Below are positions 39,711 to 48,223 of a stretch of 49,842 bases of DNA, one piece after another. Numbering within the stretch: position 1 is the first letter of the stretch; every line of letters begins with the position of its first letter. This DNA is from VBDM01 sp035651815 (GTDB lineage Bacteria > Pseudomonadota > Gammaproteobacteria > Burkholderiales > SG8-39). The stretch is taken from contig DASRFB010000007.1 of NCBI GenBank assembly GCA_035651815.1, positions 1 through 49,842 on the forward strand. Reading direction: 5' to 3'. The translations under genes were made by a program, and so were the position numbers. The notes beneath the pieces were generated by a model. That model worked only from the letters and a program-made list of their open reading frames with translations. It was not told where the DNA came from and made no database searches.

Positions 39711-39772
39711 CGGCGGCGTCCGCTTCCTTGCATGATCGGCCCGCATGCCGGCGATGCGCGGCCTGCATGTAT

Positions 39773-39801
39773 TTGCGCGTGCACCCGTATGGACTTACGA
39801 T
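39773..39801 (+). promoter_or_regulatory. Promoter-like element, copy B
   Basis: TTGCGC and TACGAT are separated by 17 bp, 57 bp before the nitronate monooxygenase start. Over 32 bp (39772-39803) it matches the element at 37328-37359 at 23 positions without gaps, most mismatches being transitions. Confidence 0.5.
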
Positions 39802-39858
39802 GCAGGAATCCCGCGCGACGCGCGAAATCGGCGTGAGCGGGCGCTCCAGGTGCAAGAC

Positions 39859-40902
39859 ATGGCGACGCTGCAGTCTCTTCTTGGAATCGACGTACCCATC
39901 ATTCAGGCCCCGATGGCCGGCGTGCAGCTGAGCGCGCTCGCGGTCGCGGTGTCGAACGCGGGCGGCCTCGGCTCGCTGCCGTGCGCCATGCTCGCGCCCG
40001 ACGCGATGCGCAAGGAGTTGTCGGCGCTGCGTGCCGGCACGGCGAAGCCGTACAACGTCAACTTCTTCTGCCACGCGCAGCCCGCGCCGAGCGCCGAGCG
40101 CGAGGCCGCCTGGCGCAAGGCGCTCGCGCCGTACTTCGCCGAGTACGGGATCGACCCGGCGACCATCCCGTCCGGTCCGGGACGGCTTCCGTTCAGCGCC
40201 GAGGCGGCCGACGTGCTCGAGGAGTTCCGTCCCGCGGTGGTGAGCTTCCACTTCGGGCTGCCGTCGAAGGAGCTGCTCGCGCGCGTGCGCGCGTGGGGCG
40301 CGAAGGTGCTCGCGTCGGCGACGACCGTCGACGAGGCGCGCTGGCTCGAGGCGCGCGGCGTGGACGCCGTGATCGCCCAGGGGCTCGAGGCCGGCGGTCA
40401 CCGCGGGAATTTCCTGTCCGACGATCTCACCGCGCAGCTGAGCACGCTGACGCTCGTTCCGCAGGTCGTGCGCGCGGTGAAGGTGCCGGTGATCGCGGCC
40501 GGCGGCATCGCGGACGCGCAAGGCGTCGCGGCGGCGCTCGCGCTCGGCGCCGCCGGAGCGCAGGTCGGCACCGCGTACCTGCTCTGCCCCGAGGCGACGA
40601 CCAGCGCGCTGCATCGCGCGGCGCTGAAGAGCGAGGCGGCGCGCCACACCGCGCTCACCAACCTCCTCACCGGGAGGCCGGCGCGCGGCATCGTCAACCG
40701 CGTGATGAAAGAGCTCGGTCCGCTCAGCACGCTCGCGCCCGCGTTCCCGCTCGCGACCGCGGCCATCGTCGCGCTGCGCGCCAAGGCCGAGGCGCACGGC
40801 AAGACCGACTTCTCGTCGCTGTGGTCGGGACAGAACGCGAGCGGCTGCAGGGAGATCCCGGCGGCGCAGCTCACGCGCGAATTGAGCGCCGGCCTGTCCT
40901 AG
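39859..40902 (+). CDS. Nitronate monooxygenase/2-nitropropane dioxygenase family
   Basis: The 347-residue FMN-dependent TIM-barrel protein has PIIQAPMAGVQLSALAVAV, NAGGLGSL, the FMN/catalytic loop GLEAGGHRGNF and AAGGIADAQGVAAALALGA. It oxidises alkyl nitronates or related compounds to keep them from being toxic. ATG at 39859 fits the family start. It follows promoter-like copy B and overlaps the convergent aldo/keto reductase by 4 bp at the 3' ends. Confidence 0.88.
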   Translation: MATLQSLLGIDVPIIQAPMAGVQLSALAVAVSNAGGLGSLPCAMLAPDAMRKELSALRAGTAKPYNVNFFCHAQPAPSAEREAAWRKALAPYFAEYGIDPATIPSGPGRLPFSAEAADVLEEFRPAVVSFHFGLPSKELLARVRAWGAKVLASATTVDEARWLEARGVDAVIAQGLEAGGHRGNFLSDDLTAQLSTLTLVPQVVRAVKVPVIAAGGIADAQGVAAALALGAAGAQVGTAYLLCPEATTSALHRAALKSEAARHTALTNLLTGRPARGIVNRVMKELGPLSTLAPAFPLATAAIVALRAKAEAHGKTDFSSLWSGQNASGCREIPAAQLTRELSAGLS

Positions 40903-41732
40903 AGCATCTCGAGCGGCTTCGGGCCTTTCGGGGGCGGGAAGAGAAGGTCGAGCTCGGCGAGCTGCTCCTTCGACAAGCGCAGCTCCATCGCGCCGAGATT
41001 CTCCTTCAAGCGCTCGACGCGGCTCGTCTTCGGGATGACGATCACGCCGTCCTTCGCGAGCAGCCACGCGAGCGCGGCCTGCGCGGGCGTCGCGCCGTGG
41101 CGCCGCGCGAAATCGGCGAGGCCGCGGTGGCGCACGAGCCGCGCCTGCTCGATCGGCGAGTACGCCATCACCGGGACGCGCCGCTCGCGCAGCCACGGCA
41201 GCAGGTCCCACTCGATGCCGCGGCGCGAGAGGTTGTAGAGGAGCTGGTTCGTCTGCACGCCGCGGCCTTCGGGCAGGTCCCACAGCTCGTGCATGTCGGA
41301 AAGATCCAGGTTGCTCACGCCCCAGTGCCTGATCTTGCCGCCGCGCTCGAGCGCGGCGAGCGCCTCGACCGATTCCTCGAGCGGCGTGCTCTGGCGCCAG
41401 TGCAGGAGGTACAGGTCGATGCGGTCGGTCTTCAGCCGCTTCAGGCTGCGCTCGCACGCGGCTTGCGTGCCTTTGCGCGTCGCGTTGTGCGGATAGACCT
41501 TGCTGACGATGAACGCCGCGTCGCGGCGGCCGGCCAGCGCCTCGCCGATCAGCGCCTCGGCGGCGCCTTCGCCGTACATCTCGGCGGTATCGATCAGCGT
41601 CGCGCCGGCATCGAGCGCGGCGCTCAGCGTCGCGATCTCCTGCGCGCGGCGCGAACGTTCCTCGCCGTATCGCCAGGTTCCCAGGCCGAGCGCCGCGACG
41701 CTCTCGCCCGAAGGAAGCTTCACGGTCTTCAC
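40899..41732 (-). CDS. Aldo/keto reductase
   Basis: The 277-residue AKR has the full catalytic tetrad: Asp and Tyr in LIDTAEMYGEG, Lys in FIVSKVYP, and His in LYLLHWRQS. The NADPH-binding end VIVIPKTSRVERLKEN is present. It reduces aldehydes or ketones with NADPH; the substrate is unknown. It faces the nitronate monooxygenase gene and starts 45 bp from the divergent psiE-like gene. Confidence 0.9.
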   Translation of the reverse strand: MKTVKLPSGESVAALGLGTWRYGEERSRRAQEIATLSAALDAGATLIDTAEMYGEGAAEALIGEALAGRRDAAFIVSKVYPHNATRKGTQAACERSLKRLKTDRIDLYLLHWRQSTPLEESVEALAALERGGKIRHWGVSNLDLSDMHELWDLPEGRGVQTNQLLYNLSRRGIEWDLLPWLRERRVPVMAYSPIEQARLVRHRGLADFARRHGATPAQAALAWLLAKDGVIVIPKTSRVERLKENLGAMELRLSKEQLAELDLLFPPPKGPKPLEML

Positions 41733-41777
41733 GCGAGCTAATGTATCCTAAGGCCGGCGCGACATCCGGGAGCGGAC

Positions 41778-42227
41778 ATGGAGCCGAGGAGAACCGAGAA
41801 GATGCGCAAGACCATGGATCGGCTGGCGGGTACGATCGGCCATTTTCTCGTCGACGCGTTCCATTATCTCGCCCTCTTCGCGATCGGCGGCGCGATCGTC
41901 TGGTCCGCGATCTCCTCGTTCTGGGGCATGGCGGCGAAGGGCGGCGCGTCGATCGACGACATCCTGCTGCTCTTCATCTACCTCGAGCTCGGGGCGATGG
42001 TCGGCATCTACTTCAAGACGAACCACATGCCGGTGCGGTTCCTGATCTACGTCGCGATCACGGCGCTCACGCGCATGATGATCGCCGACGTGCAGGAGAA
42101 GCACCTGCACCCCGACATGGGGATCATCCTGATCGCGGGCGCGATCCTGCTGCTCGCGCTTGCGATCCTGGTGATCCGCTACGGGTCGAACCGGTTTCCC
42201 TCGAGCGGGCCGAGGGACACCGCCTAG
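41778..42227 (+). CDS. psiE: PsiE-family membrane protein
   Basis: The 149-residue protein has four hydrophobic helices and the PsiE pattern: LVDAFHYLALFAIGGAIVW, FIYLELGAMVGIYFKTNHMP, VRFLIYVAITALTRMMI and the C-terminal RYGSNRFPS. PsiE is phosphate-starvation inducible in E. coli, but function is unknown. GGGAG lies six bases before ATG at 41778; a later Met at 41802 is an alternative. The stop overlaps the convergent aldolase gene by 4 bp. Confidence 0.86.
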   Translation: MEPRRTEKMRKTMDRLAGTIGHFLVDAFHYLALFAIGGAIVWSAISSFWGMAAKGGASIDDILLLFIYLELGAMVGIYFKTNHMPVRFLIYVAITALTRMMIADVQEKHLHPDMGIILIAGAILLLALAILVIRYGSNRFPSSGPRDTA

Positions 42228-42988
42228 GACTTGAACTTCGCAGCGAGCGCCTCGGTGCCGCGCGCGAGCACGACGGTATCGACGCCGACCGCGACGAACT
42301 GGCCGCCGCACTCGAGCCAGCGGCGCGCGTCGGCCTCGACCGTGGTCAGGATCCCGGGCGCCTTGCCCGCCTTGCGGATGCGCCGCACGGCCTCGTCGAT
42401 GACCGGCATCACCTTCGGGTTGTTGGTCTCGCCCGGGTAGCCGAGCGAGGCGTGCAGATCCGCGGGACCGATGAAGACGCCGTCGACGCCGTCGACCGCG
42501 GCGATTCTCTCGAGGTTGTCGAGCGCGGTCTGGGTCTCGACCTGGACCAGCACGCAGATCTCCTCGTGCGCGCGCTTCGCGTAGTCCTTCACCCGGCCCC
42601 AGCGCGTCGCGCGCGTGCCGCCCGCGACGCCGCGCACGCCCGCGGGCGGGTAGCGCGTGTGCGCGACCGCGGCCTTCGCCTCCTCCGCGTCCTGCACGTA
42701 CGGGATCAGGATCGTCTGGCTGCCGATGTCGAGGAAGCGCTTGATCGTGACCATGTCGTTCCACGGCACGCGCACGACCGGGTGCGTGGGGTAGGGCGCC
42801 GCCGCCTGCAGCTGCGTCAGCACCGACTCGAGGTCGTTCGGCGAATGCTCGGTGTCGAGCAGCAGCCAATCGAAGCCCGAGCCGGCGACCAGCTCGATCG
42901 CGTAGTGCGACGACAGGCTGCACCACAGCCCGATCTGCGGCTTGCCCGCCTTGAGCGCGCGCTTGAACGTGTTGATCGGAAGTTCCAA
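42224..42988 (-). CDS. hpaI: HpcH/HpaI-family aldolase
   Basis: The 254-residue class II pyruvate aldolase has GLWCSLSSHYAIELVAGSGF, the catalytic His in LLLDTEHSPND, and metal ligands Glu in VLVQVETQTALDN and Asp in GPADLHASLG. HpaI cleaves 2,4-dihydroxyhept-2-ene-1,7-dioate to pyruvate and succinate semialdehyde. The start is TTG at 42988 with AAGGAG nine bases upstream. It is the last of three catabolic genes; a palindromic repeat lies between it and rraA. The name is by family; the real substrate may differ. Confidence 0.86.
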   Translation of the reverse strand: MELPINTFKRALKAGKPQIGLWCSLSSHYAIELVAGSGFDWLLLDTEHSPNDLESVLTQLQAAAPYPTHPVVRVPWNDMVTIKRFLDIGSQTILIPYVQDAEEAKAAVAHTRYPPAGVRGVAGGTRATRWGRVKDYAKRAHEEICVLVQVETQTALDNLERIAAVDGVDGVFIGPADLHASLGYPGETNNPKVMPVIDEAVRRIRKAGKAPGILTTVEADARRWLECGGQFVAVGVDTVVLARGTEALAAKFKS

Positions 42989-43004
42989 GGCGATTTCTCC
43001 TTAT

Positions 43005-43083
43005 GTCATTCTGAGGAGCGAAGCGACGAAGAATCTGCTTCTTGAAATTTGAAAAGCAGATCCTTCGCTTCGCTCAGGATGAC
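43005..43083. repeat. REP-like palindromic intergenic repeat
   Basis: Two imperfect arms face each other. One begins GTCATTCTGAGGAGCGAAGC, and the other, read on the minus strand, begins GTCATCCTGAGCGAAGCGAA. Each runs into ATCTGCTT, with an AT-rich centre (GAAATTTG). The motif is a widespread dispersed palindrome that I know from many bacterial genomes. Here it fills the rraA-hpaI gap and would fold as a strong hairpin in the mRNA. Confidence 0.75.
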
Positions 43084-43086
43084 AAT

Positions 43087-43761
43087 CTAAACCTGGTAGC
43101 CCTTTTCCTTGAGCGCCTTGTCGACCCAGCCGCGGTCGACGGTGCCGGCCTTGATCTCCTTCATCGACTTCTCTTCTTTCGCGAGGATCGCCTTCGCCGA
43201 CGCGAGCACGGCTTCCGCCTGGTCCTGCGGGATCGCGACCAGGCCGTCGGAATCGCCCACGATGATGTCGCCGGGATTCACGGTCATGCCGCCGATCGAG
43301 ATCGCGACATTGATCTCGCCCGGCCCGTTCTTGTACGGGCCGCGGTGCGTGACGCCGCTCGCGTACACGGGGAAGCTGCCCTGCGAGAGCTCCTTCGAGT
43401 CGCGGATCGCGCCCCAGATCACCATGCCGGCGACGCCGCGCTGCTCGGCGCGCGCCGACATCAGCTCGCCGATGATGGCGTTGTCGCACACGCCGCCCGC
43501 GTCGACGACGATCACGTCGCCCGGCTCGGCGATGTCGATCGCCTTGTGCACGAGCAGGTTGTCGCCGGGCGAGGTGCGCACCGTGAACGCGGGACCGCAG
43601 AGCTTCGCGCCGTCGTGCATGGGCCGAAGCGCGGCGCCGCCCGCGTACAGCCGCTCCATGCTGTCCGAGAGGTGCGGCGTCACCATCTTCGCGAGCTCGG
43701 CGAGGAGCTTCCTGTCGGGGCGCTTCGGCACGGGAAGGATGCGGAAACCGACTTTGGCCAT
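43087..43761 (-). CDS. RraA-like / 4-hydroxy-4-methyl-2-oxoglutarate aldolase family
   Basis: The 224-residue protein has GPAFTVRTSPGDNLLVHKAI, GDVIVVDAGGVCDNAI, the catalytic Arg-Asp in VIWGAIRDSKEL, and GDIIVGDSDGLVAIP. Members are either HMG/CHA aldolases of the protocatechuate 4,5-cleavage pathway or RNase E inhibitors. The surrounding hydratase and aldolase favour the enzyme. It is second of the three-gene run, 14 bp after the hydratase gene. Confidence 0.86.
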   Translation of the reverse strand: MAKVGFRILPVPKRPDRKLLAELAKMVTPHLSDSMERLYAGGAALRPMHDGAKLCGPAFTVRTSPGDNLLVHKAIDIAEPGDVIVVDAGGVCDNAIIGELMSARAEQRGVAGMVIWGAIRDSKELSQGSFPVYASGVTHRGPYKNGPGEINVAISIGGMTVNPGDIIVGDSDGLVAIPQDQAEAVLASAKAILAKEEKSMKEIKAGTVDRGWVDKALKEKGYQV

Positions 43762-43775
43762 GATGCGGGTCCTCT

Positions 43776-44561
43776 CTAGACGAACTGCACCGCGACGCCG
43801 CCGAGCGGACCGAAGTCGCCGTGCAGCGTGTCGCCTTTCTGCGCAAACACGACGCGCGTGAACGAGCCCGCGAGCACCAGGTGCCCGGCTTCCAGCGTCA
43901 CGCCGTTCTGCCCGAGCCGGTTCGCGAGCCAGGCGACGCCGAGCGCCGGGTGCCCGAGCACGCCCGCGGCGAGCCCGGTCTCCTCGATCTCGGAGTTGCG
44001 GTACATGATGCCGCCGACCCAGCGCAGGTCCACCTCGCCCGGCTTGATCGGCCGGCCGCCGCAGACGATGCCCGCGGCCGCGCCGTTGTCGGCGACGGTG
44101 TCGAAGATCTTGCGCGGGTTGACGATGCGCGCGTCGACGATCTCCATCGCCGGGATCACGTACTCGGTCGCGCGCAGCACGTCGAGCAGGCCGACGCCCG
44201 GGCCCTTCAGCGGCTTGCCGAGGACGAACGCGAGCTCGACCTCGACGCGCGGCACGCAGTAGTTCGCGTGCGGCACCTTGGCGCCGTCCGCGATCATCAT
44301 GTAGTCGAGCAGGTGGCCGTAGTCGGGCTCGTTGATCTGCGAGGAGGCCTGCATCGCCTTCGAGGTCAGCCCTACCTTGTGGCCGATCAGCTTCGCGCCG
44401 CCCTTGATCTTGTGCTGCGCCACCGCGGTCGAGATCGCGTACGCGTCCTCGATCGTGATGCCCGGGAACGTCACGGAGAGCTGCGTCGCCTGCTTCTTTT
44501 CTTTCTCGGCGTTCAGCAGGATCTCGACCGCCTTCTTGCGGTCGGCTTCGGAAAGGGCCAT
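43776..44561 (-). CDS. hpaH: 2-oxo-hept-4-ene-1,7-dioate / 2-keto-4-pentenoate hydratase
   Basis: The 261-residue protein belongs to the HpaH/MhpD hydratase family. GAKLIGHKVGLTSKAMQ near residue 55, PRVEVELAFVLGKPLKG, VIPAMEIVDARI and the late GVTLEAGHLVLAGSFT are all typical. It hydrates a dienol acid from aromatic meta-cleavage, giving the substrate for the HpaI-type aldolase two genes on. ATG at 44561 has AGGA nine bases upstream. No ring-cleavage dioxygenase lies in the window. Confidence 0.85.
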   Translation of the reverse strand: MALSEADRKKAVEILLNAEKEKKQATQLSVTFPGITIEDAYAISTAVAQHKIKGGAKLIGHKVGLTSKAMQASSQINEPDYGHLLDYMMIADGAKVPHANYCVPRVEVELAFVLGKPLKGPGVGLLDVLRATEYVIPAMEIVDARIVNPRKIFDTVADNGAAAGIVCGGRPIKPGEVDLRWVGGIMYRNSEIEETGLAAGVLGHPALGVAWLANRLGQNGVTLEAGHLVLAGSFTRVVFAQKGDTLHGDFGPLGGVAVQFV

Positions 44562-44635
44562 GGAATCGTTCCTATCTGGGAAATGGCGGACCAAATTCTA
44601 CACTGCGCGAATCGCCGTCTGCAGATTGCCGCAAC

Positions 44636-45367
44636 CTACGGCCCGTCCTGTTTCTTCGCGAGAGTCCTGATCCCGACGAGTATGCTGACGAGCGTAGCCA
44701 CCAGAGAGACCACACCCAGCAATATTTTGACGAGGCCAGATAGCCCATCGCCGATGCTGTTCGCCAATCCTTTGGCGAACTCCACCGGTATCCCTTCACG
44801 TGCGTTGGCCGACTCCTTAGCGTAGCGATATCGGGCGGTCTCCACATCGATCTTGCCGGCCTGCAATTCCTGACACAGGCGCGAAGCTGCGTCCTGGAGT
44901 TTCTTTTGGCTCGGCAAGTCCGACAAGGTCAGCGCCATCATCCGGTTGGGGAAAGGCGCCGCGGATTGCGCGCAGAAGATGTCGATCTCCATTCGAGGCA
45001 GCTCTTCGTAGACTTTTGAGAGTGCCTCGTCCGTCTCCCGGCAGAATCGGTCCGCCGACGGAGGAAGAATGCCGATCTTTAGCGTCTCCCGCCAGAAATT
45101 CGCGTCCGGCTTTGCTCCATCGCAGTAGATGTTACGGAAGATCCAGGTTTCGGCGAAGCGAGCGGCCCTTTCCTTTGTGGCGCCTCCCTCGGCGACATAA
45201 TTGCAAAGCTTGCGTTCCACGGTGGCGAACCGCTCGCGCTTTTCGGAATTGAGGAATCGATAGTTGTGGACGGTCGCGAAATCGATGCCCAGACATGCGG
45301 CGGCGACCGCATCGGGCGCCGGCGCGCCGAACGCCAGAAATGCGGCCAAGGCTTGCAGTCGCCTCAC
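44636..45367 (-). CDS. Unrecognised exported, membrane-anchored protein
   Basis: The 243-residue protein starts at GTG 45367 with GGAGG nine bases upstream. A signal-like hydrophobic N-terminus (LQALAAFLAFGAPAPDAVAA) precedes a soluble domain with five Cys, among them RKLCNYV, IYCDGAKPD, FCRETDEAL and IFCAQSAAP. A C-terminal transmembrane helix follows (ILLGVVSLVATLVSILVG) and a short Lys-rich tail. I do not recognise it. GC is clearly lower than in both neighbours, which suggests transfer into this catabolic region. Confidence 0.72.
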   Translation of the reverse strand: MRRLQALAAFLAFGAPAPDAVAAACLGIDFATVHNYRFLNSEKRERFATVERKLCNYVAEGGATKERAARFAETWIFRNIYCDGAKPDANFWRETLKIGILPPSADRFCRETDEALSKVYEELPRMEIDIFCAQSAAPFPNRMMALTLSDLPSQKKLQDAASRLCQELQAGKIDVETARYRYAKESANAREGIPVEFAKGLANSIGDGLSGLVKILLGVVSLVATLVSILVGIRTLAKKQDGP

Positions 45368-45405
45368 GATCAGGTCACCCTCCGCGCCCAAGAGCGCGTC
45401 CCAGC

Positions 45406-47130
45406 TTAGTGGATTTCCGGCTCGGGCGTTGGCGCCGTGCCTTCGAGGAAGTCGAAATCGCAGCCCTCGTTCGCCTGGCGGATGTGCTGGGAGAACAGCG
45501 CGCCGTAGCCGCGCGCGAAGCGCCTTTGCGGCGCGCGCCAGACCTTCCTGCGCCGCGCCATCTCCGCGTCGTCGATATGCACCTGAAGCACGCGGCCGGG
45601 CACGTCGAGCTCGATCACGTCGCCGTCCTTCACCAGCGCGAGCGGCCCGCCGACCCAGGACTCGGGCGCGACGTGCAGCACGCAGCAGCCGTACGCCGTG
45701 CCGCTCATGCGCGCGTCGGAGATGCGCACCATGTCGCGCACGCCCTGCTGCAAGAGCTTTTTGGGAATCGGCACTTCCCACTCGGGCATCCCGGGCGCGC
45801 CCATGGGCCCGGCGTTCCTGAGCACGATCACCGAGTCGGCGTCGACATCGAGCGCCGTATCGTCGATGCGCGCCTGCAGGTCGTTGTAGTCCTCGAACAC
45901 CACGGCGCGGCCCTTGTGCTGCAGCAGGCGCTTTTCCGCCGCGGCGGGCTTCACGATCGCGCCGTCGGGCGCGAGGTTGCCGCGAAGCACCGCCAGCCCG
46001 CCCGATGCGATCAGCGCCTTCTCGCGCGGAAGGATTACGTCGGGGTTGTAGTTCTTCGCGCCCGCGATGTTCTCGCCGAGCGTTTGTCCGGTGATCGTCT
46101 TCGCCGAGAGATCGAGCAGGTCGCCGATCGACGCGAGCAGCGCCGGCAGGCCGCCCGCGTAGTAGAAGTCCTCCATCAGGTACTTGCCCGCGGGCCGCAG
46201 GTTCGCGATCACCGGGACTTTGCGCGACAGCGCGTCGAAGCGCTGCAGGTCGAGCGCGATGCCGGCGCGCCGCGCCATGGCGATCAGGTGGATCACGGCG
46301 TTGGTCGAGCCGCCGCACGCGAGGACGCAGGTCACCGCGTTGTCGAACGAGGACGCGGTGAGCAGGCTCGCAGGCGTGAGGTCCTCCCACACCATCTCGA
46401 CCGCGCGCTTGCCGGTCGCGGTCGCCATCTTCGCGTGGTGCGAGTCGGCCGCCGGGATCGACGCCGAGCCGGTGAGCGCGAGGCCGAGCGTCTCCACCGC
46501 CGAAGTCATCGTCGAGGCCGTGCCCATGGTCATGCAATGTCCGGGCGAGCGCGCGATGCCTTCCTCGATCTCCTCCCAGTCGCGCTCGGTGATCGTCCCC
46601 GCGCGCAGCTCCGCCCAGTACTTGCGCGTGTCGCTGCCCGAGCCCAGCACCTGGCCGTGCCAGTTGCCGCGCAGCATCGGACCCGCGGGCATGTAGACGG
46701 TGGGCAGGCCCATCGAGAGCGCGCCCATCACGAGCGCGGGCGTGGTCTTGTCGCAGCCGCCCATCAGCACGCAGCCGTCGGCGGGGTACGAGCGCAGCAG
46801 CTCCTCGGTCTCCATCGCGAGGAGGTTCCGGTACATCATGGTCGAGGGCTTCTGGAACGGCTCCGAGAGCGTGATCGCCGGCATCTCGACCGGGAAGCCG
46901 CCCGCCTGCCATACGCCGCGCTTCACTTCTTCCGCGCGCGCGCGGAAGTGCGCGTGGCAGGGATTGATGTCGCTCCACGTGTTGACGATCGCGATGACGG
47001 GCTTGCCTTCGTAGTCGCTCTTGTCGTAGCCCATCTGCGCCGAGCGCGAGCGGTGGTCGAAGGTCTTGCGGCCGGGCGCGCCGTACCAGCGGTGGCTGCG
47101 GAGGTCTTCGGGTCGTTTCTTGCGGGTCAT
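45406..47130 (-). CDS. IlvD/Edd-family sugar-acid dehydratase
   Basis: The 574-residue protein is a full-length IlvD/Edd dehydratase. Iron-sulfur ligand Cys are expected in WSDINPCHAHF, LMGGCDKTTPALVMG and SPGHCMTMGTASTM. ACGGSTNAVIHL and SDARMSGTAYG are the family signatures. The sequence and length are closest to pentonate dehydratases (L-arabinonate, D-xylonate) rather than to branched-chain IlvD. It removes water from an aldonic acid to give a 2-keto-3-deoxy acid. It lies 34 bp after the Bug gene and may share its transcript. Confidence 0.88.
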   Translation of the reverse strand: MTRKKRPEDLRSHRWYGAPGRKTFDHRSRSAQMGYDKSDYEGKPVIAIVNTWSDINPCHAHFRARAEEVKRGVWQAGGFPVEMPAITLSEPFQKPSTMMYRNLLAMETEELLRSYPADGCVLMGGCDKTTPALVMGALSMGLPTVYMPAGPMLRGNWHGQVLGSGSDTRKYWAELRAGTITERDWEEIEEGIARSPGHCMTMGTASTMTSAVETLGLALTGSASIPAADSHHAKMATATGKRAVEMVWEDLTPASLLTASSFDNAVTCVLACGGSTNAVIHLIAMARRAGIALDLQRFDALSRKVPVIANLRPAGKYLMEDFYYAGGLPALLASIGDLLDLSAKTITGQTLGENIAGAKNYNPDVILPREKALIASGGLAVLRGNLAPDGAIVKPAAAEKRLLQHKGRAVVFEDYNDLQARIDDTALDVDADSVIVLRNAGPMGAPGMPEWEVPIPKKLLQQGVRDMVRISDARMSGTAYGCCVLHVAPESWVGGPLALVKDGDVIELDVPGRVLQVHIDDAEMARRRKVWRAPQRRFARGYGALFSQHIRQANEGCDFDFLEGTAPTPEPEIH

Positions 47131-47164
47131 TGGATCCTGCGACGCTCGTTGCCGGGTGATCTCG

Positions 47165-48136
47165 TCACTCCGGTTTGATGCCGGCGGCCTTGATGACGCG
47201 TCCGTACTGGGCGATGCCGCTCTTCAGCATCGCGGAAAACTGCTCGGGCGTGTTCGCGATCAGGGTCATCGCCAGGTCGTCGACCTTGGCGCGCACGTCC
47301 GGGCTCTCGAGCGAGGCGACGAGCTCGTCGTGCAGCCTCGCGGTCGTCGCGGCGGGCAGGCCCGCGGGGCCGAACAGGCCGAACCACGACGCGGGCTTCT
47401 CGAACCCGGGAAGCGCCTCGGCGATCGAGGGCACGTCGGGCAGCCCGGGGTAGCGCTTCGCCTCGAGGACGGCGAGCACCTTCACCTTGCCCGAGCGCAG
47501 GTGCGGGAGCACCGAGGCGAGCGAGTTGAAGCCGATCGCGACCTCGCCCGCGATCACCGCCTGCAGCGCGGGGGCGGCGCCTTTGTACGGGACGTGGACG
47601 ATGTCGACGCCCGCGCCGAGCTTGAACAGCTCGCCCGACATGTGGAACACCGCGCCCACGCCCGGGCTGCTGTAGTCGAGCTTTCCCGGATTCGCCTTCG
47701 CGTAGGCGACCAGCTCCTTCACCGAATTCACCGGCAGCGAAGGCGTCACCGTCATGACGGTGACCGGCTCCACCGCCGCGGTGATCGGCGTGAAGTCCTT
47801 CACCGGGTCGTACGGCAGGTTCTTCGACAGGAACAGGGCGGTGACGTGCGTGCTGGGCGAGGTGAACAGGATCGTCGCCCCGTCCGGGGCGGCGTGCGCC
47901 ACGTATTCCGCGCCGATCATGCCGTTCGCGCCGCCGCGGTTCTCGACGATCACCGCCTGGCCGGTCGCCGCGGTCATCTTCGGCGACATGAGGCGCGCGA
48001 GGATGTCGGTGCCGTTGCCGGGCGGGAAGGGGACGACGATCTTCAGAGAGCGCGCGGCGGGCTGCGCCGAAGCGGGCGGCGTCCCGAGCGCGAGAAGCAG
48101 GAAGCCGGCGAGCGCCGGAATGAGTGCCTTGTACAA
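47165..48136 (-). CDS. Bug/TctC-family periplasmic solute-binding receptor
   Basis: The 323-residue Bug receptor has a signal peptide ending PPASAQ, LKIVVPFPPGNGTD, VENRGGANGMIG and APDGATILF (a variant of DGYTLL). KPASWFGLFGPAGLP is present near the C-terminus. TTG at 48136 is chosen because GGGAGGAAC precedes it; ATG at 48160 is possible but has no ribosome site. Being next to a sugar-acid dehydratase, it may bind an aldonic acid, though this is inference. Confidence 0.87.
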   Translation of the reverse strand: MYKALIPALAGFLLLALGTPPASAQPAARSLKIVVPFPPGNGTDILARLMSPKMTAATGQAVIVENRGGANGMIGAEYVAHAAPDGATILFTSPSTHVTALFLSKNLPYDPVKDFTPITAAVEPVTVMTVTPSLPVNSVKELVAYAKANPGKLDYSSPGVGAVFHMSGELFKLGAGVDIVHVPYKGAAPALQAVIAGEVAIGFNSLASVLPHLRSGKVKVLAVLEAKRYPGLPDVPSIAEALPGFEKPASWFGLFGPAGLPAATTARLHDELVASLESPDVRAKVDDLAMTLIANTPEQFSAMLKSGIAQYGRVIKAAGIKPE

Positions 48137-48223
48137 AGCGGGCGTTCCTCCCGGGCACATATTACACCGCGCCTGCGCCGTTCGAGACGAGGCGAGCCGA
48201 ATGAACCGCCGCACCGTTGGCTA

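Noticed and set aside
37297..39770. Prophage or classical genomic island
   Set aside because: No integrase, tRNA target, phage structural gene or transposase is visible; the attC site explains the cassette genes better.
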